A program made the position numbers and the translations under genes. The notes beneath the pieces are model-generated. The model searched no databases. It worked only from the letters and a program-made list of their open reading frames with translations, and was not told the origin of the DNA. This document shows, one piece after another, positions 1 to 11,814 of a stretch of 64,000 nt of DNA. This stretch comes from Celoporthe dispersa (taxonomy: Eukaryota > Ascomycota > Sordariomycetes > Diaporthales > Cryphonectriaceae), in NCBI GenBank assembly GCA_016584495.1, contig WAID01000007.1:372001-436000 (forward strand), given 5' to 3'. Within the stretch, counting starts at the first letter, position 1, and the number at the start of each line of letters is the position of its first letter.

Positions 1-462
1 ATAAATATTATTATAGCTTGAATATTTAATAAGTATATAAAAAGTTTATACTAATAAGAGCAATATTAAAATATAATCTAAATAAATACTAGAAATATCT
101 GAATATCTTTGCAATATATTATTAGCAATAAAGCTATTACTTATATCGGAAATAATATTTAGATTAATAATTGAAAAGCTATATATTGAATCTATTTATT
201 AATAATAAATATATTTTTATATATTTAGCTTTTTAGTTTTAGATTGTAAAAGTCAATAATCGATTTTATCAATCTAAGATTATATTAATAAAACTAATAA
301 GCGATCCTATTAATCTATACTCTAATTCTAGATTATATAATCTTATTTCTATTTATAAGTCTGTATTAGAATATTAGATTTTTGGCTTCTAAAAATCTAT
401 TCCGAATAGCCTAAGTGCTATGCTATTTCCTTATTATAACCTGCATATTGAATAAGTTATAA
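1..462. repeat. Direct repeat, copy 1 (heavily RIP-mutated, cut by window edge)
   Basis: This stretch aligns base by base with about 3,592-4,056. The differences are almost all C-to-T or G-to-A, with copy 1 the more mutated one; for example the segment near 391-460 matches 3,982-4,056 with G runs turned to A. This is the expected mark of RIP on a duplicated sequence. The left end lies outside the window. It could be an LTR or the end of another repeat family; no coding motif identifies the class. Confidence 0.7.
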
Positions 463-3400
463 TATTAAGCTATTTGTAATTTATATAAAGCTTAAGCTTA
501 TTATTTTTCTTAAATATAAATATAATAAAATATTTTATTAGAAATTTTGAAAATCTGATATATTCTTATTTGAAATTCTTATTTAAATATTTCTTAAATG
601 CTTTAAATTCTATCTTATTTAAATATTTCCTAAATGCTTTAAATTCTATCTTATTTAAGCTATAAATTAGCTTGAATTCTAATTTAATCTTATTTTTTAA
701 AAAGATTTTATAATTAAATAATTTATATTCTAAAAATCTATTTTTGAATTTTTTTAAGAATAAATTTATAAATTTTTCATTTATTTCTATTATTTAGAGA
801 AATAAGAAATATTATTAAATATTTTTTTCTTATTTCGAAATATTAGCTTATTTTTTTATAAACTATTAAATATATTATATTCCAATTTATTTTATTTTAT
901 TTTAAAATAAGCTAAATCTAAATTTATAATTTATTATAGCTTATTAATTTCTTTTTTTATAAAATTAATCTTTTTATAATTTCAAAATTTATATTTATTA
1001 TTTTATAATAAATTTTTCTTTTATAATTTATTTTTATTTATTAATATACTTAATTTATTTTTAATTTGTATTTAGAGATTTAAAGATTTTATAATCCTTT
1101 TCTATAAATTATCGATTTTTATTAATTTGAAAATATATATAAATTTATTTGAAAGCTTTTTTTCTGAATTATATTCAATAATTAAATTTTGTTTTTCATT
1201 TTTAATTATAATTATTTTTTTAAATATAGTTTATTTCTAAAAAAATTTAGCTAATAATTTAATTAATTCGAAAATTATATTTCTTAAATTAAAAGAATTC
1301 TAGAATTAGTATATAATATATTATATTTATAATATTAAAAATAATATATATTATAAAATTTTAAATAAATATAAATAAATAATTAATTTTTATATTTATA
1401 ATATTCTTATTATATAAAATAAATTTTCTTTCTATAATACTAAAAATATAGGATTTTTCTTTATATTACTATAATATTTATATTATATTAATTATTTTTA
1501 ATAAAATATAATTCTTTTAAGTATTATTATGTAATAATATATAAGAATTTTGCTAATTTTGATTATTTATTATCTTTTATAAACAATCTCTTTTTTTAGA
1601 AATTGAATTACTTATTTAATAAATCTTTTTATTTACTAATAATTATATTATTATCTTTTTTTTAATTTTAAGCATTATATTATATATTTATTTTTTCTAT
1701 ATATAAATTTTATAAATTTTAATAATATATTATTATTATTTAATATATTTGCTAATATATTTTTTGAGAAATTATTTAAATATTTAATCTAAATATATTT
1801 CTAATTATAATTAAATTTCTTCATATATTTAATATTGCTTTCTTCAATTGCTAATATAATCTTATTTTATTTTCAAATTAGAAAATATTTATTTTCTATT
1901 TTATTTTAAAAATATATTTAATAGCTATAATATATATAAGAGATTTATATAATCTTATAATATTTTCGATAATAATAAGCAATTTTTAAATCTTTATATT
2001 TAAAATTTTTTATTTTTTAGAAAAAATATAAATAAAAATATTTCTTAATTATTATATTCTAATTATATATTTAGCTTATTTCTATTATAATATCTATTTA
2101 AATATTATTTATATTTAATTAATATTATTATTTTCTAATTTAAAAATTTTTAATTGCAATAATTTATTTAATTATTTATTTGATAAATCTTTTTGCTTAA
2201 ATATTTCCAATATTGTTTTTTCTAAATCTAATTTCTTAATAAAGAATTATATTTAATATTTTAAAAAGAATTTTCTTTTATCTTTTTTTATTAATTAGAT
2301 TTTTTCTAATTAATTGCTTATTAATTAATTATTTATTAAATTAAATAAATAATTTGAATTATTATTTTATAAAATTATATTATAAAATAAATTATATTAT
2401 TTTATAATAAATTATTTCTTTTTTAAGCTTTTTAAAAAATTATTATAAGCTTTCTTTTTTCGCAAAATACAATAAATATCTATTATTATAATAAAATATT
2501 TAATTAAAATATTTATAAATAATAAAATCTATTACTTGCTTAGATAAATAATTATTATTTAATTAATTAAATTCTTATTACTTTATAATATTTGCTTATT
2601 ATTCTTCTTAAATAAATTGCTATTTAAGTTTTTTAAATTGCTTATAATTATATATAAAATATTCAAATTTCTTATAATTAAAGCATTTTTTATTATTTTT
2701 GCAATTATTATAATTTATAATATTAAATTTTATAAATCTAATATAAATATTGCTATTTTAAAAAATATTATAATATTTCTTTTTATTTTAGTATTTTTTG
2801 CTAATATTAGCTTATTAAAACTTAAATTTCTATAACTAATTTTTTTTTTGAATATTTTTGCTATTTTTCAAAAAATCGATTATTAATATAAATAGCTATA
2901 ATAGCAAATTCTAAAAATTTATTAAGCTTATTAGATTTTGAAAGCTTATTTTTTATTTTTTTTCTTTAGTTTTTTATAAAATTAAATTATTATAAGCTTA
3001 TTTTCCTAATTAAAATAAATAATAATTTATTTAAATTTTGCAAAATATTCTGAAATAAATTTAATTTATTTAAAGTTTATTAATTATTATTTTATAATAT
3101 ATTTGTTATTTGAGTTTTCGAAAGCTTTTTTAATAGCTTTTTCGAATTTTTGAAAAAATCGAAAATTTTTTTAATTTTAGAATCTTGAAAACTAAAATAA
3201 TTAATATAATTAAAATAATTGCAGAATGCAAATTCGTATTAAGCTAAAATATTGCTTTTTAAATAAATATTTGCTAATATAATTCTGCTTTTTTTAATAA
3301 TAAATTAAATATAATTATATATAAAATAAATTTTATACTAAATAATAAAAGATTAGAAAAAGCTTTTATTGCTTTTAAATAAAATAAGCTTATCTATTTT

Positions 3401-3591
3401 ATAAGCTTTAATAATATTAGAAGCTTCTAATTATATAATGCAATTCTAGAATATTATAATAATATTAGCTAGATTTTGAATAAGAATATTAATAATAAAA
3501 AAGAATAATTTATTGCGAAAAGCTATTATATTTCTTAATATTATCCTAAAAAAAGTATATTAAATTATTTTTAAATAAGAATTATTAAAAT
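463..3591. other. AT-rich RIP-degraded DNA between two direct repeats, no gene
   Basis: This stretch is made almost wholly of A and T with stops in every frame. The only open stretch of note (2,617-2,835) translates to Ile, Phe, Leu, Lys and Asn only and is a composition artefact. Because direct repeats flank it, it may be the interior of a retroelement, but no reverse transcriptase, integrase or gag motif could be read. Confidence 0.6.
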
Positions 3592-4056
3592 ATAATAAAT
3601 ATTATTATAATTTGAGCATTTAATAAATATATAAAAGATTTATATTAATAAAAATAATATTGAAATATAATTTAAAATAAATATTAGAAATATCTAAATA
3701 TTTCTATAATATATTATTAGCAATAAAGCTATTATTTATATTAAAAATAATATTTAAATTGATAATTAAAAAGCTATATATTAAATCTATCTATTAGTAA
3801 TAATTATATTTTTATATATTCAGCTTTTTAATTCTGGATTAATAAAATCGAAGCTGATTATTTTAGTCTAAAATAGCATTAAAGAGACTAACGATGGTCC
3901 TATCGGTCCAAATCCTAATCCTGGATTATATAATCCTATTCTATTTATAGGTCTGCACTAGAGTGTTGGACTCTCAGCTCCTGGGGGTCCGTTCCGAGTA
4001 GCCTGAGTGCTGTGCTATTTCCTTGTCATGACCTGTATGTTGGATGGGTCATAATA
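3592..4056. repeat. Direct repeat, copy 2 (less mutated)
   Basis: This is the partner of the repeat at the left window edge. Its right half (about 3,840-4,056) keeps GC-rich words, so the direction of change towards copy 1 can be read directly. The similarity fades around 4,056. Confidence 0.7.
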
Positions 4057-4330
4057 TGAATGATGCGAGTGCATTATTATATATTTAGTCAAAAGGTAAT
4101 AAGAAGTCTTGTAGTAGAGGCTTTGGAGAGTCTCATTTACTGTGAACTCAAAGCCTCAAGTAAATAAAGCTATTCACAGATAGGCTGGCCATTTACTAAT
4201 CCGCACCCATTCAATAGTATGGGGCTAGCCACCTAGTGAGTCACGATATTGCTATCCCAATCGGGATTAGCGCTATCCAAGCCTCAGTATATAGCAATGC
4301 TTTTGGCATTTAGTAATAGTTGAACAATTT
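4057..4330. other. Island of near-normal base composition inside the AT-rich block
   Basis: About 270 bases have mixed composition between the direct repeat and the gypsy relic. There is no open reading frame and no structural RNA signature. It may be part of the less mutated repeat copy, an LTR or leader of the following gypsy relic, or single-copy DNA that RIP did not touch. The sequence does not decide between these. Confidence 0.4.
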
Positions 4331-7300
4331 ATTATTCCTTCCTATTATTTGCAATACTCTTATATATATTTTCCGCAAATAATAGCTATAATTATTTATA
4401 TTGCAATTAAGGCATTAATTGTAATAATTATGCTCTCAGCTTTCGAAATCATTGCATAGATATGCTTTACTGAGATTTCTATAGCTTCGACAATTTATAC
4501 GCTAGAATCTAATCGCAATCTTGAATAATCGAATCTTAGATAATAATAATAGCTTTACGCTTGCTAGAAATTGCTATATTATTATCTGAATATATTATGC
4601 TTTGCTAAAATTTTGTAAATAAAATCTTTTTAATTAATAAATAACTAATATCTCAAAAAACTATTATAAGATTTATAGCTAAGCTAGATTTCTTTCGTAT
4701 TTTTAATTCTTATTCAATATTGCTTATAATAAGCTATTTTATTTTACTAGCATTTATATAAAATTCATTTAGGATTGCTTGCTATTGCAGCTATTTTGGA
4801 ATATTCTAGCTTATATATTAATCTTCTGAATTAAGCTAATAATAAATCTCTCGAAAAATAATTAAAAATTTTCGCATTAAAGTATAATGCATTTAGCTAC
4901 TAAAGCAGCTTCTTTTATTAGCAATAGCTCTAAGCTGCTTTGCAAATACTTAATAATCCTTTTTCTAAAGACAAATGCATTTGATTTTCCAAATAATAAT
5001 CTTCAAGCAAACTCTTTCTAATTGGGATAATATAAAGAGATTTCCGAAGAATTTTCTGAAAATAAGGAAAAATAGAAAGATAAAAAGGCAGATATTGAGC
5101 AAGAGATAAAAGTATCCGAAATATCCAAGTCTAAATAATTTTCTAATAATAATGCTTTCAAGATTTATATTCGCAATATCAAAGCTAGCATAGACTTTAG
5201 CTAAAAAGCAGCTATTCATTTAAATAAAAAAATAGCTAATATGCAAAACGAGATGCGAGAGTATAAGCTAAGCGCTAATATTTGATTTAAAAAGCAAAAG
5301 AATAATTAGAAAAAGCTTAAAATAGAAATTAGCAAATAATTTAGCATAATTAAATAATTACTAAAGTATTTCAATCTTAATTTATAAATCTTATTTGCTT
5401 TAGATATCTGCTTTTAAATAAGCAATAGCGTATTTGATATTGCTATTAGAAGAATTCCTAAATTATTCTAATAAATATGCTTTCAAAAGAATATTCAAAG
5501 TGCTGCATCTAATAATCTAGATGATTCTGGAGACAATTCTAGTAATAATAAAGCAAATAATAAGCAATCTAGCTAGCTTTCAAAATCTTTTATATTATCA
5601 AAACTTTCAAGCTTTAATAATTCGAGCGATTTTCGAGAATAATAGAAAACTTTATTCTCGACTAGATTAAATCTTCAATATCAAATCCAATTCAAATGCG
5701 AAGAAATTGGGATATTCGATCTTGAATATAATAATTCTAAAAATATAGGAATAATTACTATTGGAAAGAATCTGGTATTTATAAATATTTAAAGCTTTAT
5801 TTACTATTTAGAAATCTTGAAAAATAGAGATAATAATATCGAAATAAAAGCTAAGATTATATAGATTTTCAGTATTTTATTTCAAAAAACTGCAATCTAT
5901 TAATAAAGTAATAAAATTAATAATAAAATTAGAAAATCTTTACTAAAAAGTAGCTATAGTTAAATTATCGAGAAATTAATTTAGAGATTTTTTATAAAGC
6001 TAATTTGAATATTCTGAAAGCTCGAAAAAAGCTTCCTAAAATTCAAGAATATTGCTTATAATAAATTCGCATTTCGAAAATTCATTTAAAAAAACTTTCA
6101 ATATTTGCAAGCAATAAGCATTTTTGATCAAGAGAATAAGAATTGGAAAAATGCATTCATATCAATCTAAAGCAAAATAGATAGCTATATTCAATACTAT
6201 TTTGCTTTTCCATATTAGTACTATACTTTTCGAAAATATATAAAAGCTTTCGAGCTATTAAAAAGTATCTTAGTAAATATTGCTAACTAATATTATTTCG
6301 AATATTATTAAAGCAATAATAGTAAGCGAGACTAATTGCTTACTTGCAAATATAATTCTTGCAGTAAGAAAGATTGCTGCAAAAACTGAGATTGCAATTA
6401 AAATTGCGATAATAAAAAGCAGATTAGCTAGAAAGAAAAAATGCTATAATTATTCTTTATAGTACGAATTTCGTAATTATAATATATTATATTATAAAAA
6501 TAGCAATTAATCGCGAAAAAAGAGATAGAAAAACTATTCCGAATTAGACTAATTGCATAATATTATAGAAAAGCATAAATGGAAAAAATCTTCCAATTCT
6601 AATAAGAAATGCGTATACAATATTATAGATAATAAGAATTCAGATTATTCGAATAGCGAAAATAAAGCTTCTTTGCTAAATAATAAGCAAATATATTAAA
6701 TTAATAGCCTTAGATTGCTTTTATATATCTTTTTCTGCTTATCTTGCTTATCTAATCCTAATAAACAAATCTATAATCTAAGAAAGATTGATTATCCAAT
6801 TAATCGAATCTATATTTTCTATAATTTTCAATTCGCTTCCTATAGCTAGATGGTTCAATATATAAGAAGCTGCTAGAAGCGGAATTAGAAGATTAATATA
6901 TTTAAGAAAATAAAAAATGCTTGAAAAATGCTTTAATATTTTCATTAACTAGCAGCAAAGCAATTATTTCGCCTATTCAATACTAAATAGAGAATATTTT
7001 AGCAGAAATAATATTAAATATATTTTTTAATTAAATAATAGATAATTATATTTATATAAAATTATTATTCGCATTGCTTTTAATAAGCTGGATTTAATAC
7101 TCTGCAAAGATATTAATATTAGCTATAATCTAATAAATAAATAGTTTCTGAAATTCTTTACTGCTTTAAAAATTATTTCTTGCATATTAATAAAAATTGG
7201 AGGGAATAGAAAAAAGTATAGTCAAGCTTTCAGAATTTACTAAATAAGATTTCTATATTTATAAATAATATACTAATAATGCTTCTAAATTTTTTCGCTA

Positions 7301-10300
7301 GCATATAGAAGCATAGATTATAAATAATCTATTAGCAAAAGCATTAATTAGCAATAAATAATTGAAAGCATATTATGCTTATATTAATTATGAAGATAAG
7401 ATTATTATTTACTCTAAGCAAGAAAATTTCCAAGTATTTTTCAAAGTTTAGTATTAATTATTTGTATTAATTTTTCGAAAAATTTGTATAGCTTATGCTT
7501 ATATTATAAATTTTAGAAAGATAGCCTAAATTGCAATAAAATATATTGCGCTGCTCAAAAGCTGTTTATTTTCCTTTATATCCAAATATAAGACAGCTTT
7601 AAATGCTTATATTGATATTATATTTCTTTCTATAATAGCATTCTATAATATTACGGAAATAGCTATCAAAAATCCTAAAAAAGATTTATATAAAAACTAT
7701 TTACAAATGCAAAAATATAGAATAGCTTAAGATTTTGCTAAAAAAAGCTATAAAAGCAATAGCAATTGCTATTATATTAGAAATATTAGCCTTATTTAGC
7801 TATACTAATACGATAAAAGCTATTAATTTTCAAAAACTATTAGCAATCTTTTTAATTCTTTCAGCAGCAAATTATATAATATTTAATAGCGAGTTCAAGC
7901 TAATGCTTAAGATTTTAATTATTGCTATAATAGCTAGCTAGCTTAGCTAACGAAATATTAGAGCTAATAATGATAGATAGCATTATAGCTTTCTATATTA
8001 TTTTGCAGAATAAAATAAGCAGCAAACTAATTATACTAGCTATAGAAAAAATAAATAAGAATAGCGAATAGAAATATATAAGCTATTGCTCAATTTTAAT
8101 TATTAAAGAATCTTTCAATATCAAGCTCCTAAATAAAATATTTGCTATTATTCTAAAAAATAGTATTCGCATATGCTTTCTAAATCCAGCTAAAGCTTAA
8201 AAATTCAAAGAGATTATTAAAAAATATCTAGCAATCTGGGAAAATAAAGATTCTCTCAATATACTCAAGAATTAAATAATAAAAATCCTACTAATAGATA
8301 AATAGCAATAAGCAAAGCTAAACAAACCTTGCTATCTTATCTTATAAAAGAATAAAGCTTTTATTAATAAGCTTTTTGATAGAATATATTATTTAGAATA
8401 CTTGGAATATGCAGATAATATATATTTTTTCGCAATGCTTATCTTCATAATATAGCAGATTATTTATAGTAAAGAAAAAGAGTGCATTGTAATTGATTTT
8501 CGAATTTTGAATAAATAAGCAATTCTTAATAATTATCTCTTTCTATTGCAATCCAATATAATAGATACTATTTGCAGCAAAGTATATATTATAATTATTA
8601 ATATTATAGTATTTTTCTATCAATTTCTTATATATTCTAAGCATAAAGATTGCTAAATAATAATTATATATCGAAGCTTCGAATGCCTAATAATAGCTTT
8701 GAGAAGATATTGCAATTCGCTAATATATGCTTAGCATTTTATAGATAAGCTATTGCAAAAATATCGCTATTTTATATATGCTTTTATTAACAATATTATA
8801 ATTTTTTCAGATTTATATAAAGACTATTTGGAATATTTAGATATAGCTTTGAGCATTTTTGATAAGAAAGGCATTTCTATCTTCTTTTCAAAAAGCTATA
8901 TCAGCTTTCCTTTTATAAAGCTTCTCAGCTTCTATATCAATGCTTTTGGATTGATAATTACAATCAAGTGCACAAAAGCATTCCGGAAAATAATCTTTTT
9001 ATAAAATCTGAAAGATTTCGAAATATATCTTAGCGCTATTAATTTCCTACGCACTATAATTCCTTATTATGCCTAGCTTATTAAATCGCTTTAGCTTTGC
9101 AAGATAGCTTTTCTAGCTAAAAATTGCAAGCTTGGAAAACTTATTTTAGCAAGCTTTTTCAATAATAAGTATATATTCGACAAATTTATTATAAGCTTAC
9201 TAAGAAAAAAAAAAGAAGTATTTGCTAATATATAAGAATTCATTTATTAGAAAATGCGCCTATATTATATAAATCCTAAGAAAAAACTATTTATTTAAAT
9301 AAATAGATATTTGCAATAAGAATTCAATATAATAGTATTTTAATTAGGAAAAGATTATATTTAGCAATTTGGAAAATCAATCTTTTCATATATTATCAAG
9401 CTAATAATATTTTTTAATTATTATTTGACGAAAACTAAGATAAACTATAGCTTATCAGAATAAGAAATTGTATATTTGATTTGAGCTATTCAATATTTTC
9501 AATATCTAATTCAATCAAATTAGAAATAATTAATAATTATTCTCACTAATTACAATATTATGCAAGATATTATAATTTAGACTAGGCTTAATATCTTATT
9601 TATAGATTAAGCAAATCGCTAGCTAATTAATATATTAATCTATTTTAGCCAATATTAGTTCAATATTTACTATTTTGCTAGAAAGCTTAATCTGATTCTA
9701 AATACTTTGTTTTGATTATTTGCTTAGAGAAATATAGAAGCTTGCTAAAGCAATAAGCCAGCTATTTTAGATATAATAGTAAACGATTTCTCAATCGCAT
9801 TTCTTATAATAGCAAAAGCATAAATAATAGCTAATATACGCTTAAGCTTCTAGAATAGATATAAGCAAGATTCCGTTTATAAAAGCATTATTAATAATTT
9901 TACAAAGCTAGGCAAGTCTAGAAAGAAAATTCCTATTTTGAAATATAATAAGAATATTATTTCTGCTTCTAAGCCTAGCTACCTATTCTATTTGAAAAAT
10001 CAATTGCTATATAATTTCGATAATAATAGAAAAAAATGCTTAATAATTCTGCGATTTCTAATATAGGAACTATTTCGCAATGCTTACAATAATAAATACT
10101 ATTTTAGCAAAGATTGCATAATAGCTAAGCTTAATAGCTTTTATTTTCGAAAAAAGCGATTTCTTATCTTACAATACTTCGAATACTGCTATAAATGCGG
10201 AGCTTAGAGGAAAAATAACTAAAAGCTTATCAGTCTTTTTCAATTAATCCAAGCCTTTTCTAAATCAATATATATAATCTCGCTTGATTTTTATTCTTAA

Positions 10301-10505
10301 GCTGCTCTTAATTGAATCTGCTAGCATTTTCTAGCAGCTTAAAAGCTTTGAAGTATTCAATTCTCTAATACTAATTACTTGCAAAATTTCGAAAAGAATA
10401 TTATTACTTTCTAGCTATTCAATCTATTTAGCCAAGCAATAAAGCATTATTCTAAATAGATAGCTTCTTCTAAATAATTAAGCATACTCTTAAGTAATTA
10501 TCTAA
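4331..10505 (+). mobile_element. Ty3/gypsy LTR retrotransposon relic, RIP-degraded
   Basis: The plus strand carries a gypsy-type pol relic in the order RT, RNase H, integrase (8,470-10,505). The 4.1 kb before it are of the right size and place for gag and protease but too mutated to read. No LTR pair was found. The pol relic stops inside the integrase core near 10,505, so the 3' part is lost or unrecognisable. The changes are transitions, and stops come mostly from TGG and CAG/CAA codons, as RIP would produce. Confidence 0.75.
8470..10505 (+). pseudogene. Gypsy pol relic: reverse transcriptase, RNase H, partial integrase
   Basis: About 8,470-9,010 reads as a Ty3/gypsy RT in one interrupted frame, including VIDFRILNK-like and FFYQF-like words. 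The catalytic box appears as FINNIIIFS at about 8,777, where a live enzyme has two aspartates; both are changed D to N (GAY to AAY). Downstream, LKDFEIYLSAINFL followed by IIPYYA is the thumb/connection region typical of fungal gypsy pol. About 9,240-9,720 matches the RNase H (KKKLFI, KSIFSYIIK, then NYSLSE with a stop for ELE). About 10,170-10,290 holds the integrase zinc-finger remnant (YCYKCGA) and the first catalytic segment (IISLDF), followed by a KISKRILLL-like stretch up to 10,505. Many in-frame stops make it inactive. Confidence 0.8.
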
Positions 10506-11249
10506 TAACTATATATATATATCTAGAATAGATATCGTTTCTCTTTCTTCTTCGAAGAAAGAATATCTCTCGTAATATATCTGCAATGCACCGCATACTT
10601 CAGCCGCCCAACAAATTGCGAAAGCAATATTTTTAGCTTCAAAACTCGCTTTATTATTATTTGATATAATATTTATTATTATTTTCGTAATGCTTTCAAT
10701 ATTGCTTCCTAGAAGCTTTTCTTTATTCGCTTCGCTATTATTTCAATAGCTTTTATATATTTAGCTTTTTCGCATCAATTTCGAATTTCATTCGCTTCGA
10801 TATTTTTTATTTCTGTTAGCAATAATAATATTTTTATTTTTTTAAACAATAATAATTAAATTTCTTATTAGCTTTTCTTTAATAATTGCAGCTTGAATTA
10901 TAGCAATAGCAATTTTGCTTATACTTTATATTAAAATATTATTAATATAGATATTAATGTAATATAGCTTGCTATAAATATTTTTTATTAATAATTAATT
11001 TATATATAAGTCGCATTTATTTAAAATGAATTTTAGCAAATAAAGCAAATTTATTATAAGAATAAGCTTGCTTCTTGCGTTTAGAATTAGAAACGCAATT
11101 GCGCTTTATTCGAATTTGTTTATATTATGATATATTTTCAATTTAATAATTCTTGCTAAATATTCAATTTCAATTTATATAAATCCTTTTTCGATAAGAA
11201 ATTTCTTTATTATTGCATTAGCAATTAATATTATAAGCTTTAAAATATC
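10506..11249. other. AT-rich DNA with a short GC-richer patch, no gene
   Basis: This follows the point where the gypsy integrase homology ends. A patch of about 80 bases near 10,550-10,640 is richer in C and CG than its surroundings. The rest is RIP-like. No coding or repeat signal could be supported. Confidence 0.5.
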
Positions 11250-11814
11250 TGAAAAGGTAGTGAAAAGGTAGTAGAAAGTGGGAAAACTGAAAAGTTGAAG
11301 AAGTAGAAGGTTGATAGTCAATAGTTGAAGAACTGTTGTATTCGTTGATGGTTATTCTATCTAGCTATTCGAATAAGAAGGAAATATTCAATATATTTAT
11401 ATTTGAATTTTCTTTCAATCTAGTTTTACTAATTTGATTAAAATTACTATTATTTGTTATTTAATTAGCGTTTAGCATTCTTTAGCTAATTAATATAATT
11501 TTAATCTGCTAATAACATTCGTATATTGGAATTCTAATTTTATTACAGAATTCCTTTTTTATAGAATTCTATTGTTATTTAATCTTATTTGATTAATATA
11601 GCATTCTTTTTTTAATAGAATTTCTTATTGTTATTTAATTTAATAACGAATGTTTGTTTTAAGCTAATAATAGGATAGAATTCCTATTACGGAGCTTTTG
11701 CTCCTGTTGAAAGATATCGGAGTTTTTGCTCCGTTAGATAGAACTGAAGCTATTTAGAAATAATCTTTATTTATTTCTATATTTAATTAGCTATTATAGA
11801 ATAATAGACTAATA
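11250..11814 (-). repeat. Solo LTR of the copia family with 5-bp target duplication
   Basis: This is the best preserved copy of the copia LTR family of this block, in opposite orientation to the full element at 14,093-19,731. It starts TGAAAAGG and ends GACTAATA (the last CA apparently turned into TA). The five bases ATATC lie directly before it (11,245-11,249) and directly after it (11,815-11,819), so it is a complete insertion that has lost its interior by LTR-LTR recombination. An 11-bp tandem duplication sits at its start. Confidence 0.75.

Noticed and set aside
2617..2835. 72-codon frame in the AT-rich block
   Set aside because: Composed only of residues coded by A/T-rich codons; a composition artefact.
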